Source: a virus. From it: a DNA stretch of 64,000 nt. Where the stretch lies: the IMG/VR virus record IMGVR_UViG_3300024239_000014, positions 62,001 through 126,000 of that record. One strand, given 5' to 3'. The translations under genes were made by a program, and so were the position numbers. Numbering within the stretch: position 1 is the first letter of the stretch; every line of letters starts with the position of its first letter. Below the pieces are notes generated by a model that was not told the origin of the DNA, did not search any database, and worked only from the letters and a program-made list of their open reading frames with translations. Of the stretch, positions 16,930 through 26,000 are shown in pieces.

Positions 16930-18690
16930 ATGATCATGGGAATTTGGGCAGGTATTCCTAGCCCATACGCTATCCCCGAAGTTGGTTTCTGGCATCAGAA
17001 TAACTTCGTCCACGTGCACGATCCGGACGCACGGACGACCGCGTGGACGGCGCCGACGGTTCTGTATTCGTCCGAAGGCGGTTGGGATATATTACAGGTT
17101 ACCGGAACTAAGTTCGCCGGCCTAAGGCCCACCGCCATCGAGTTTGACGTATCATTCAGTAACCCCACCTCCACGACCGAGTTGGGCATTATGATCTACG
17201 ATTCTACCGTGGTCGACATCTATGGCGTGGCAACTGCCGGTAAGTATATCTACAGCCCAGGTACCGTGAGGATACCGATAGTTCTTAATGGCGATATCGA
17301 GCACATCGGGTTGACTCAGAACATGGAATGGTTCCCGTTCTCGATCACGGATATGCGCCTGATCTTCGAACCGCCTATCACCTGGTACGATGTCCCACTG
17401 GGCGGTGTTGACAACGCCTTTATTGCTGGCCAGTTCAACAACGACAGCATTAATCTACCCGGTACCATTACTGGGGCTACGAAGATTCGCCTAGTAGGTA
17501 CCTGGCAAGGCACATATTCGAACGGGGACTTAACCATCCGCGGTTACAGCGGGGAAGGAAATCACGACCTGTCCATGCGGTATCAAGAAACTTTCGGTAC
17601 CGAGAACTGGTCAGGCAGTATTGACGTCATCATCCCACTGCAACCTGAACTTGGTGTGGTTGATGGTCAGACTGGGCTGACAGGTTTCTTCCTTGGCGGT
17701 ACTGATATTGGATACCTAGAAATCTTCGATGGCGTTGGCACCGGGATTACGGGAATTAACATTAAACTCCAGATTGACGTACCATTCACTGAACCAACAG
17801 GTGGCGGCGGTGGCGGTCCTGGTCCAAGTGTTAACCTCTGGAGCACCACTAACTTTACAGTCACCGGGACGAACACTGTCACCAACGAATCATTCGCCTT
17901 CAATACTTCAGACGACCAATGGAGTACCGCAACGACGTCTAAACACCGGTTTTCGTGTACGGCGACACCCAAGGATGAAAACCTCTACCTCAGAGACAAA
18001 CAGCCGGATTGGATTGATATCGAAGTGGCTAACTTCGAGAAGCTACCCGGGTATGAGTCTGACCCAACTGCCTTTGGTCAGTTTGTGGTAGTCGGTGTGG
18101 ATAACCAAATCATCGGTGAAGTCAACATTACCGGTAACGGCGTATTCCGTGTGTCGCCCGACTTTGTCACCTTCAGTAACATGGGTATTGAGTTCTTCGT
18201 CGTCGACACGACAGGTCTCTTGCACCTGTATCTGGATCTGTGGGATTACTCACGACCGCCGAAAGTCAAGTTCGACATCGTCGCTATGCAAATTGAAGGG
18301 GTGGCTGAAAACCCAATCTTCTGGCACCAGGATAACTTCTCGTCCAACGCCGGTAGCTGGACGAGTCCGACAACCCTTGAACTACCGTTCCCTGATACCG
18401 CGAGCTTTAAGGCAACGGTCATCAGCACAGTATTCCAAGGCCTCCGTCCAGAATACATTTACCTCGACATCGACCGTAACGGCGAATCCGATGAACTTGA
18501 AATCCGTGTCATGGAAGTAGGTAAGAACTATCCGGATGTGATAGGGCTTAACTATTCTTGGGGTAGCGGAGTCGTTGAAATCTACATCGATGGTCAGGTA
18601 GACGACATCGGCTCGATTGGGTTCTTCCAGAACCAAGGGGTGTCTAATTCCTACGTCATTAAACGGATGTGGTTCGCCTTTCCGCTTTAA
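16930..18690 (+). CDS. Fibre protein with duplicated FWHQ beta domain
   Basis: 586 residues; AAGGAG lies 6 bases before the ATG at 16930. The N-terminal domain (~15-165) and the C-terminal domain (~460-586) are clear duplicates: each starts FWHQ(N/D)NF, continues W(T/S)xPT, then F(A/Q)GLRPxxIxxD, and ends in IxxIGxxQN. Between them are a carbohydrate-binding-like beta region and a Gly-rich hinge (TGGGGGGPGPS, ~288) followed by a third related module (NLWSTTNFTV). Such modular beta domains are typical of glycan-binding phage adhesins. A terminator follows the gene, before the lysis cassette. Confidence 0.7.
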   Translation: MIMGIWAGIPSPYAIPEVGFWHQNNFVHVHDPDARTTAWTAPTVLYSSEGGWDILQVTGTKFAGLRPTAIEFDVSFSNPTSTTELGIMIYDSTVVDIYGVATAGKYIYSPGTVRIPIVLNGDIEHIGLTQNMEWFPFSITDMRLIFEPPITWYDVPLGGVDNAFIAGQFNNDSINLPGTITGATKIRLVGTWQGTYSNGDLTIRGYSGEGNHDLSMRYQETFGTENWSGSIDVIIPLQPELGVVDGQTGLTGFFLGGTDIGYLEIFDGVGTGITGINIKLQIDVPFTEPTGGGGGGPGPSVNLWSTTNFTVTGTNTVTNESFAFNTSDDQWSTATTSKHRFSCTATPKDENLYLRDKQPDWIDIEVANFEKLPGYESDPTAFGQFVVVGVDNQIIGEVNITGNGVFRVSPDFVTFSNMGIEFFVVDTTGLLHLYLDLWDYSRPPKVKFDIVAMQIEGVAENPIFWHQDNFSSNAGSWTSPTTLELPFPDTASFKATVISTVFQGLRPEYIYLDIDRNGESDELEIRVMEVGKNYPDVIGLNYSWGSGVVEIYIDGQVDDIGSIGFFQNQGVSNSYVIKRMWFAFPL

Positions 18691-18705
18691 CGTTGCAGCA
18701 TAGGT

Positions 18706-18726
18706 GGCGGGAGGAAACCTCCCGCC
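18706..18726 (+). terminator. Rho-independent terminator before the lysis cassette
   Basis: Perfect 9-bp stem GGCGGGAGG/CCTCCCGCC with an AAA loop, followed by TTTA. It separates the fibre gene from the spanin genes on the same strand. Confidence 0.75.
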
Positions 18727-18744
18727 TTTACTTAAGGAACCGCT

Positions 18745-19158
18745 ATGTTCAATCTTGCAAGTCTCAAGGTCTGGGGCGTTGTCGGTCTTGTCTTTGTCGC
18801 AATGGCAGGGTTTGGTGTTTATCAGTATCAGCAGATTGCGCTGCTAAAGAGCCAAGCAGAAACCCATGCTCAGGTCCTTGAGACCAAGGCACAGGAAATG
18901 AAGAATGTGCAGGACCAACTCCGAGGTGCTCAAGAGGCATACCGGACGGCCATCGCTGAAAAGCACGCGCTGGTGAGCGACCTGTACGATAACCGATTGC
19001 GGCTGGAGCAACGCACCAAGGAACTCCAGACCCTGCAAACCCAACACAAAACCAAAGTGGACGTTGTCCGTAGGAGTACCGATGCAAAAGGTAATCTTGA
19101 TGCTTGTTTGCCTGCTGACGTGCTCAGCTTGTATCCCAACGCCACCCCCTGCCACTGA
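18745..19158 (+). CDS. i-spanin (Rz-like)
   Basis: 137 residues. One N-terminal transmembrane segment (VWGVVGLVFVAMAGFGVYQY, ~9-28) is followed by a ~75-residue coiled coil (LKSQAETHAQVLETKAQEM and following) and a short C-terminal domain with two Cys (DACLP, ATPCH). This is the classical type II inner-membrane spanin. It is the first gene of the lysis cassette. The o-spanin start lies inside its 3' end in another frame, the classical Rz/Rz1 arrangement. In the family, the periplasmic coiled coil pairs with the lipoprotein o-spanin to fuse inner and outer membranes after peptidoglycan loss. Confidence 0.85.
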   Translation: MFNLASLKVWGVVGLVFVAMAGFGVYQYQQIALLKSQAETHAQVLETKAQEMKNVQDQLRGAQEAYRTAIAEKHALVSDLYDNRLRLEQRTKELQTLQTQHKTKVDVVRRSTDAKGNLDACLPADVLSLYPNATPCH

Positions 19159-19384
19159 GGTTATCTACAAAGACGTTATCGTCTACGTAGGTCCAGACCC
19201 TCTGTATTTCCAACCCACGTTTGCTCCGACCTTTACAGGCAATAGCTGTCGCAACTACATCGAATACGGTCTCGAACTCGAGCTCGCTCTCGGTAGCTGC
19301 AACCTCGATAAAGCCATGATTCAGGAATGGGCAGACAAACACCTGACCCCGATTCAATACAACAACCCCATGAAGGAGGAGTGA
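19082..19384 (+). CDS. o-spanin lipoprotein (Rz1-like)
   Basis: 100 residues from the ATG at 19082, with GGAG 7 bases upstream; an in-frame start at 19064 lacks a site. The signal MQKVILMLVCLLTCSAC ends in a lipobox (CSAC), so the mature protein would start with C17 followed by IPTPPPA, the Pro-rich linker typical of Rz1. The gene starts inside the i-spanin in a different frame and overlaps it by 77 bases. At 100 residues it is somewhat longer than lambda Rz1 (60 residues). It ends at TGATG shared with the next gene. Confidence 0.85.
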   Translation: MQKVILMLVCLLTCSACIPTPPPATEVIYKDVIVYVGPDPLYFQPTFAPTFTGNSCRNYIEYGLELELALGSCNLDKAMIQEWADKHLTPIQYNNPMKEE

Positions 19385-19734
19385 TGGAAGTTCTGTTAAT
19401 CGTCCCGGCAATCCTAGCGCTGGCTGGGTTGCCTTGGTTTCTCGTTTGCCTGCTGCTGTGTTTCATCTTCAAGCCAGGCACCAATATCTGGCTGTACTGT
19501 TACAATGTCTGCATCAGTTATGATCAATGGGTGAATTCTGCTCTAGGTGGCGATCACGACCAGACGATTTCGGCACGTGCTGGTATCGCCAGGAACGAAG
19601 GATCGAAGTGGGGTACTCGCTTTGCTAACTTCATTGATTGGCTCTTTAGCCCCCTGGAAAAGAACCATTGCGAGAAGGCCATCCTTTTCGATCAAAAGAG
19701 ACCTAAAAGTTATGAGACCGTGAGATGGGATTAA
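19384..19734 (+). CDS. Membrane protein of the lysis cassette, unknown
   Basis: 116 residues from the ATG at 19384, whose A overlaps the o-spanin TGA; AAGGAGG is just upstream. Residues 1-33 hold one or two hydrophobic segments (LLIVPAILALAGLPWFLVCL, then LLCFIF). The remaining ~75 residues are hydrophilic with conserved-looking ARAGIARNEGSKWGTRFANF. It sits between the spanin and the holin-like gene, so a membrane role in lysis or lysis control (for example an antiholin) is reasonable but not shown. Confidence 0.55.
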   Translation: MEVLLIVPAILALAGLPWFLVCLLLCFIFKPGTNIWLYCYNVCISYDQWVNSALGGDHDQTISARAGIARNEGSKWGTRFANFIDWLFSPLEKNHCEKAILFDQKRPKSYETVRWD

Positions 19735-19742
19735 CCCGTCTC
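19722..19742 (+). terminator. Weak terminator-like hairpin
   Basis: GAGATGGG/CCCGTCTC with ATTAA loop (one G-U pair) overlaps the stop at 19734. It is followed by ATTCAACC rather than U's, so it probably only attenuates or stabilises RNA. Confidence 0.4.
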
Positions 19743-19767
19743 ATTCAACCACACCGCAGGAGTCGTT

Positions 19768-20004
19768 ATGGAAGGATTGTTGACTGGTCAAGAATTTGGC
19801 GTACTACTGATCAGCGCCCTGTACAAAATCGTGCTGGGGTTGATCGCAATGTGCCTCGGCTTTGGCTGCATGCTCGGCATGCTTAAGATGCTGGGTATCA
19901 GTATTCGTGAGTGGGGTGTCAATGCTGAAAAACAAGACCTGGGCGTCTTTTTTGGCCTGCTGTCTATTGGTGTCTGTCTCCTGTACGGCCTTATCCTCTC
20001 CTAA
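19768..20004 (+). CDS. Putative holin (two transmembrane segments)
   Basis: 78 residues, GCAGGAG site upstream. Two long hydrophobic stretches, ~14-42 (LLISALYKIVLGLIAMCLGF and on) and ~60-77 (FFGLLSIGVCLLYGLIL), are separated by a charged loop (REWGVNAEKQD). This size and topology fits a class II holin that permeabilises the inner membrane. Its 3' third overlaps the start of the transglycosylase gene, and it sits in a spanin-holin-endolysin cluster. The call rests on topology and position; sequence families of holins cannot be read by eye. Confidence 0.65.
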   Translation: MEGLLTGQEFGVLLISALYKIVLGLIAMCLGFGCMLGMLKMLGISIREWGVNAEKQDLGVFFGLLSIGVCLLYGLILS

Positions 20005-20524
20005 GTTCACGAATAAGTACGATGTGTCCATCCAGCATGCGACGGATCTATTTACTCCGGGAGTGGACTGGCTGTATTACAAGGCGCAGTTCTATCAAGA
20101 GTCCAGGTTAAATCCTGATGCCATCAGTCCGGTAGGTGCACGCGGTATCGCACAATTCATGCCGGGTACGTGGAAGGACATGTCAGTACTGATGAACGTC
20201 AACGGGACACCACATGACCCGGAGCTGTCCATCTTGCTGGGTGTTCGGTATATGGCGCAGCTACGTCGCACGTGGCGTGCTAATCCCAAACCCAACGTAA
20301 CGCGGTCTGATTACGACCGGCACAGTCTTGCACTGTGTAGTTACAACGCTGGTGCTGGTAACTGCTTGAAGGCTCAGAAGCTGTGTAACAACGCGGTGAC
20401 TTGGGCTGACATCAAAGCGTGTCTACCGCAAGTCACCGGTAAACACCACAAGGAAACGTGGGACTACCAGAACAAGATCATGCATGTCTGGTATCCTGCA
20501 ATGAAACGTGCAACATTGTTCTGA
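19922..20524 (+). CDS. Secreted lytic transglycosylase (endolysin)
   Basis: 200 residues from the ATG at 19922, inside the holin-like gene in another frame. The upstream ribosome site is weak (GTGGGGTG). The N-terminus has a hydrophobic signal segment (KTWASFLACCLLVSVSC, ~5-21), so it is exported by Sec or held as a signal-anchor form. Residues ~45-190 match the SLT lysozyme-like fold: catalytic E60 in YQESRLNP, then GARGIAQFMPGTW (72-84), Y-type SYNAGAGNCLKA near 140. The enzyme cleaves the MurNAc-GlcNAc bond with anhydro product. An exported endolysin may not need a large-pore holin. Confidence 0.85.
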   Translation: MLKNKTWASFLACCLLVSVSCTALSSPKFTNKYDVSIQHATDLFTPGVDWLYYKAQFYQESRLNPDAISPVGARGIAQFMPGTWKDMSVLMNVNGTPHDPELSILLGVRYMAQLRRTWRANPKPNVTRSDYDRHSLALCSYNAGAGNCLKAQKLCNNAVTWADIKACLPQVTGKHHKETWDYQNKIMHVWYPAMKRATLF

Positions 20525-20548
20525 TGGTGCAATCTTTTATCCGTCAGA

Positions 20549-20570
20549 GGCGAGGGGAATTCCCCTCGCC
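20549..20570 (+). terminator. Rho-independent terminator ending the lysis cassette
   Basis: 22-base perfect palindrome GGCGAGGGGAA/TTCCCCTCGCC followed by TTTATT. Confidence 0.8.
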
Positions 20571-20590
20571 TTTATTCAAGGAGTGCTAAT

Positions 20591-23038
20591 GTGAGCGCTG
20601 CACAGAAACTACTGGATATGATCAACCGGGATAACCCCGGTGCCAATCTGGTGCTCAACGACGTTGTGATTGCTCAGGCTGAAGACAACACCAACACGCT
20701 GGTTCAACGCGATACCACAGTGCTGGTTTACTCCGGTCCTAGTCGGCGGATGAAAGGTTCAATCCGCATTTGGTATAACCGATTGGACCTCAATGCGCTG
20801 TTCTTGAACATCGATGCCAGCATCAACTACGAAATCCCGGTCGATACGGGTATCGTCTACACCACTCACCACATCCTGCCTATCTTTAACGAGAAGTACG
20901 GTCTGGATCTTCAGTTAGCCGATGTTCTCCCGCAACCACTGACAGTGGTCAACGGCGTAGGTCGTGCCACCATCATGGCAACCCCCGGCAATCCCGCCTG
21001 GAAAGGCTTCGTGGAGTTTACCTTCGGTACCAGTATCCCGTCGTTGTCCCAGGTAATTCTGACTACGACCCTGACTTCCTTTAACCTCATTGGTGATGAT
21101 CCAACCAAAGGTCAGGCGGCGGTGTACTCGTACAACCTCAACGGCACCGACGACCCCGATTTCTTCTGGCAGCAGCTCAATGAAGGTCAGGTCACCGAAG
21201 AACTGGTCGAGCACTTCAACCTGCTTCAGGGTCTGGGTGCTACCTGGGTACATACACCCACTCCGAGTCCGTATAACCTGTACGGCGCTACGGTGGATTA
21301 CAGCGGTGACAATGAAGTTGGTTCCGTACCGTCAAACATCATCCAACCACTGAACCCCGTGTTCGACAACGTGGCCATCATCACTCTTTCAGCCACCTAT
21401 TGCGTGAACTTCGCCGGTAAGCTGACGGTGTATTCCAATGACGTGGTGATTGTTGAACCAACTCCAGATTGGCACACCAGCCATTACACATTGGAAGGAA
21501 TGGTCGGTAATAATGCATGGTTGACTGATACCCAGCTGTTCGTCGACTCGTCCATTAAGCTGGTGCCGCAGGCATCTCTGGTGGCTGGCAAACGACCACT
21601 GGAAGTTCACTTCGACATTATCAACTTCGGTATCGATGCGGGTGCTGAAGGTGGTAGCGGTTGGACGTTGCGGATCACGGCCCATAATGCAGCTGATGTT
21701 ATTTTGGGTAGCGCTGATGTCACATCCGATGGCGTGACCGTCCTTGAAATCGACAACCATGACCACGATATTGCGTATTTTCTATTCAACGACCAGGTGG
21801 GTAATGGCGGCTGTCATGCTACTATTATCAGCGTTGCACTGAGCGGTGTTTACGTTCCCCCGGTCGACCCTGAGGAGCCTGTCGATCCGGAAGAACCTGG
21901 TACTGAAGTCGGTGCCTTTGTGTTCCGCATGGTGCCGACCGTTGCCGGCACACTGGATAGCGAACTGCGACTTGGTGGTCACGATCCGGATTATGCAGTC
22001 ACCATGACCGATGCTCAGGGTACCGAACTCGTCATAGACATCGGCACCAGCCTGACATTGACTGGTGGTATGCCAACACAGCGCCAGATCTTCGAAGACT
22101 TCTCGACTGCTGAAATCGGTGTCAAGATCGATGCGCGCGCCGAACTCGGTACCTGGGATACAGCAGACTCACTGCAGATGACCAACGGGGTTTACCAGCC
22201 AGGTGGTCGTAACGGCCGTCCATGTATCTACTTCTACGACCATCGCTACGACACGAAAGCTCGCCGTGACTTCATGATTCCTGAAGGGTTTGATGAAGTG
22301 TTCTTCGGTGCGGCATTCCGTGTTCCTGCTGGTAAAGCCTTCACGGGCGCTAACCAGTACTGGCCCAATAGTACACCGATCCCTGAGACGTTCGTAAACC
22401 GTTCGTCCTGGAAGGTGCTCTGGTGTGATTACGGTGATGATGGCGGTTTGAATGGTTCTGACTTCATCCTACCGTCCTATGCGCAAGATGACGCCATGAT
22501 GCTCTTTGGTGGTAACTCCCACACTGTGGGTGCGACTGCTTCGTCGCTGAAGCCGTCGTCGTTCTGGCACTTTGGTGAAGGTTGGAACTGTGGCCGCTTC
22601 TGGGTGAAGCACAACGCCGCCACACCACTGCTCGGCATCATCCACCAGGAATGGTTTACACCCAAAGCCACTACCCGGTCTGAAGGTCAAGGCAGCATCC
22701 TCGATGATGTCGCCAATCCAACCAAGTTCACTCAGGGTGCGCTCTGTAAGTGGATCGAAGGGAACGACCTGTGTCAAGTAATCGGTGGTGAGTCCTACGT
22801 GGCTATCGGCGAGAATGCACCCTGCCGTGTAGAGATCGGGGACCATCCCGATTACTACAAGAACCGTCAACTTGCACTGTGCCCACCTCTGCTATGGGAT
22901 AAAGTGAACAAGCGTATTCGCGCCCGCCGCAACAACGGCGACTTTGTGCCCGGCAAACCGCAGTTTGTGTTTGTCATCCTCGAAAACAACCTACCACTGA
23001 GCCGTTATGGGCTTCTGTGGCGTCCGGAGGACGTGTAA
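20591..23038 (+). CDS. Large virion adhesin, C-terminal glycan-active-like domain
   Basis: 815 residues with a GTG start at 20591, preceded by AAGGAG; the ATG at 20589 is out of frame. Residues 1-280 resemble an N-terminal virion-anchor and beta domain (IRIWYNRLDLNALFLNIDAS; 'GATWVHTPTPSPYNLYGATV'). A Pro/Glu linker (VDPEEPVDPEEPGTE, ~422-437) separates the middle beta domain from a ~350-residue C-terminal domain rich in W, G and aromatic residues with DDGGLNGSDF and HFGEGWNCGRFW. This domain resembles the fold of carbohydrate-binding or polysaccharide-lyase jelly rolls, but no active site can be assigned. The stop overlaps the next start (TAATG). Confidence 0.6.
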   Translation: MSAAQKLLDMINRDNPGANLVLNDVVIAQAEDNTNTLVQRDTTVLVYSGPSRRMKGSIRIWYNRLDLNALFLNIDASINYEIPVDTGIVYTTHHILPIFNEKYGLDLQLADVLPQPLTVVNGVGRATIMATPGNPAWKGFVEFTFGTSIPSLSQVILTTTLTSFNLIGDDPTKGQAAVYSYNLNGTDDPDFFWQQLNEGQVTEELVEHFNLLQGLGATWVHTPTPSPYNLYGATVDYSGDNEVGSVPSNIIQPLNPVFDNVAIITLSATYCVNFAGKLTVYSNDVVIVEPTPDWHTSHYTLEGMVGNNAWLTDTQLFVDSSIKLVPQASLVAGKRPLEVHFDIINFGIDAGAEGGSGWTLRITAHNAADVILGSADVTSDGVTVLEIDNHDHDIAYFLFNDQVGNGGCHATIISVALSGVYVPPVDPEEPVDPEEPGTEVGAFVFRMVPTVAGTLDSELRLGGHDPDYAVTMTDAQGTELVIDIGTSLTLTGGMPTQRQIFEDFSTAEIGVKIDARAELGTWDTADSLQMTNGVYQPGGRNGRPCIYFYDHRYDTKARRDFMIPEGFDEVFFGAAFRVPAGKAFTGANQYWPNSTPIPETFVNRSSWKVLWCDYGDDGGLNGSDFILPSYAQDDAMMLFGGNSHTVGATASSLKPSSFWHFGEGWNCGRFWVKHNAATPLLGIIHQEWFTPKATTRSEGQGSILDDVANPTKFTQGALCKWIEGNDLCQVIGGESYVAIGENAPCRVEIGDHPDYYKNRQLALCPPLLWDKVNKRIRARRNNGDFVPGKPQFVFVILENNLPLSRYGLLWRPEDV

Positions 23039-26000
23039 TGCCGATTATCTATCTGGGTAACCAAGCACCCACAGCCGCAACACCAGTAAGGGTGTATGTC
23101 CGCAACACGAACCTGTTATTGGCGAGTACTGCGCCATATCGTGCCGCCGAAGGCGATGTCATCACTTCGATCTACATCACGCGCGGTGACAACATCAACG
23201 CCAGTGGCAGCTTTAAGGGTGTCATTTACGTTTCAGACGTCGACGATATCGCAACAGCCACTCTGTTGAAGGTTGTTGCGTTTCCGCTGGTAACGGCGCC
23301 GGCGTGGTCGATGCAAAAGACCACCATTGAACCGGTACCGCTGGTGTCTGGTAAGTACTACTGGTTCGCGTTCCGCAACTTCCCCGGTGCGTATGTGGCT
23401 AAACCAGGCACCATGACCCATCAGAGCGCACTTGCAACTATCCTCTCCACCGACCCGGATCACCCGAGTCTGGCTGGTCTGACGTTCACTAACGTCAGTG
23501 GTGGGTGTTTGGTCGGCTTTGAAGCCATGAACTTGTTTGGTCGCGATACCGTTATTCTCGGCAGTGCTCAGACATCTCCGAACAATCACATTGCTCGTGA
23601 TGCTGCTCAATACCGTGCCGAAAACGTTCGAGTACGTTTCGGCGAATTCACCAACCGCGGTATCCGTGTAGAAGTACGTACCAATGGATCGTTCATGATC
23701 CATGGGGAGGGTAACCACACCTTCCCGGTGCAGTTCTCAACCGATAGCGGCAATACCTGGTCGCCTGAACAAGCAGTCACCGTTCGCGATGCTACTGTGG
23801 CTGCACCGGTGACCACACCTAACCGTCCGCCGGTGGTGGCAGGTGCTGCTGTGTTGCCGGTAATGCAAATCAATGCAGATAACACCCTGACCGCCTCGTC
23901 ACTCCTGCAAGGGGCTACTGACGCCGACGGTAATGCAATGGTTATCGAAGATCTGGTATTGACCGCAGGTGTAGCCACGATCACTGGTACTGGCCCGTGG
24001 GTGGTGCGTCCGACCACGTCTGCTCAGCTCACGTTCGGTTATACCGTGTCTGACGGCAACGGTGGTACAGTGCAACAGACCGCTACGGCACTGGTCAACC
24101 GTCCGCCGGTATCGTCCGGTGTACTGTCTCTTGCCAACACAGATGTTGGTGTTGGTCTTGTGGTATCGACCAACGACCTTCTTGCCAACGTCAGCGACCC
24201 AGATGGTGATGCACTGACAATCACCAACGTTGTGGTAACCATGGGTACAGGTACCGTCACCGGCACTGGCCCGTATACCATCACCGGTACTGCAGCAGGG
24301 ACCCTACAGCTCGCTGTGACCGTGTCCGATGGGCGCGGCGGTACCGTGGTACAACAGGTAAGCATGCAGGCTGTAACCCCGATGGTGGTTGCTCAGAACC
24401 TCGCTGTCTTTAACGGTACCTCGGCCTATTCGACGATCGAGAATTGGGCGCCAACTGGGAAGTATGGTGTTTACGCTGTGTTCGATACCATCCCGACTGT
24501 TCAGGATGCGTACCTGCTAGTGGATTCGAACAACCGGTACATCTCGGTGCTCGGTAACCAAGGTAAAGCGCAGTTTGGGGCTCTGTTTCCAGCAGCTACG
24601 CTGCCACAGTTGCCGGTAACCAAGTACTTCAGCGCTATCGTTGAAAACGGCAAGGTAACGTTCAGCGACGGCGTGAACGATGTCTCCGTCACCGATCCCG
24701 AAATCACGCTTGGATCTACTTATAGCGTCATTGGTAAGCGCGGTAGCGTATTCTCCAACATGTCGCTGTCAACTCTGATCCTATTTGATTTCCAGACGGA
24801 GTCCAACAGCCGGGTGTACCGTGCCGATGCTTCTGGTCAGCTTCTGTCAATTGTGGCAGGCAAAGCAAACCCAGCCAACATCAACTTGACTGCAGCGGGT
24901 ACGCCCAATGCGATGTACGAACCGGCAGAACTAACCAACATCAACACCGCGGCAGCATGGTCAACGTGGTATGACTCCACCTTCACCGGTGGTCTGGTTC
25001 CATCGCGTATCACCAGTCCTACGCGTGTGTCTGATTTCGGTACGTTGTTCTCAGGCGCCGGCCAAGCCTGGCTTCAGACTTTTGTAGCCATGCACCGTCT
25101 GACTGGCAGCGACATCTACCTGACCCGCGCGAAGGATCTGGTAGACTACATGTTCAACTACACCGACGATAAGCGCCTGTCGCGCAGCGAGATTCATCTG
25201 ACAACCACTCCGGAAGATGACCGCTATGTGGAAGCGCCTAAACAGTACCTGTACACCGGCGATGGTGGTACCCGTGTTACTGGGCTGGCCGCTAAAGGCT
25301 GGCGCCGTCACAACGGCACTGGGTGGGTTGTGGATGTGCAGACTTCTGGTCTGATTGCTTCCGGGATCGCTCGTCTGGCCGATTACATGTTGTCACAAAC
25401 CAACCTGTCGTCGTACCACGTTTGGGCGGCTCAGGTGCTGACGGATCTCCGTCCAATCCTGAATGAACACGACACCAGCTGGTCGGATACCAAGAACACC
25501 GTCAGTGTGGGCGGTTTCTGGTATTACCTCAACGTGATTGATGGTGCCCAGAATGCTAATAGCTTCGGGGATACCGGGAAGCTGAGCAATCCGCTGCCAT
25601 TCAACCATGGGTTGCCGATGGGTGTGGCTATGGCCATTATCAATCGCTGGCAGACCGTACCGACCTACAACACCAAAGCTGCTGCTGTGGTTGATTTCTT
25701 CCGCCGTCATTGGTGGGCAGGTACCAACAGCGATCGTCTGTGGTGGGCAGGTTGGGATGTCACAGCCAACAACCGTAAAACGGTGGATGTGGCGACTGCT
25801 GCTAATGTTGACGTGCCGTCGGTCTACTGGCTCCACAAGCTGGGTTACAACTTCTCGCAAGCGGAAGTCGTGGCTATGGCTCGCGGTATCTTGGGCGCCG
25901 AATACGCAGGTACCGGTGTGCTCCATAACCGCATTGATCGCGTGGCGAAAGATGTTGGTGACGACTTCGCCAAAGATGATGCGGCGCAAGCAGTCGGCCA

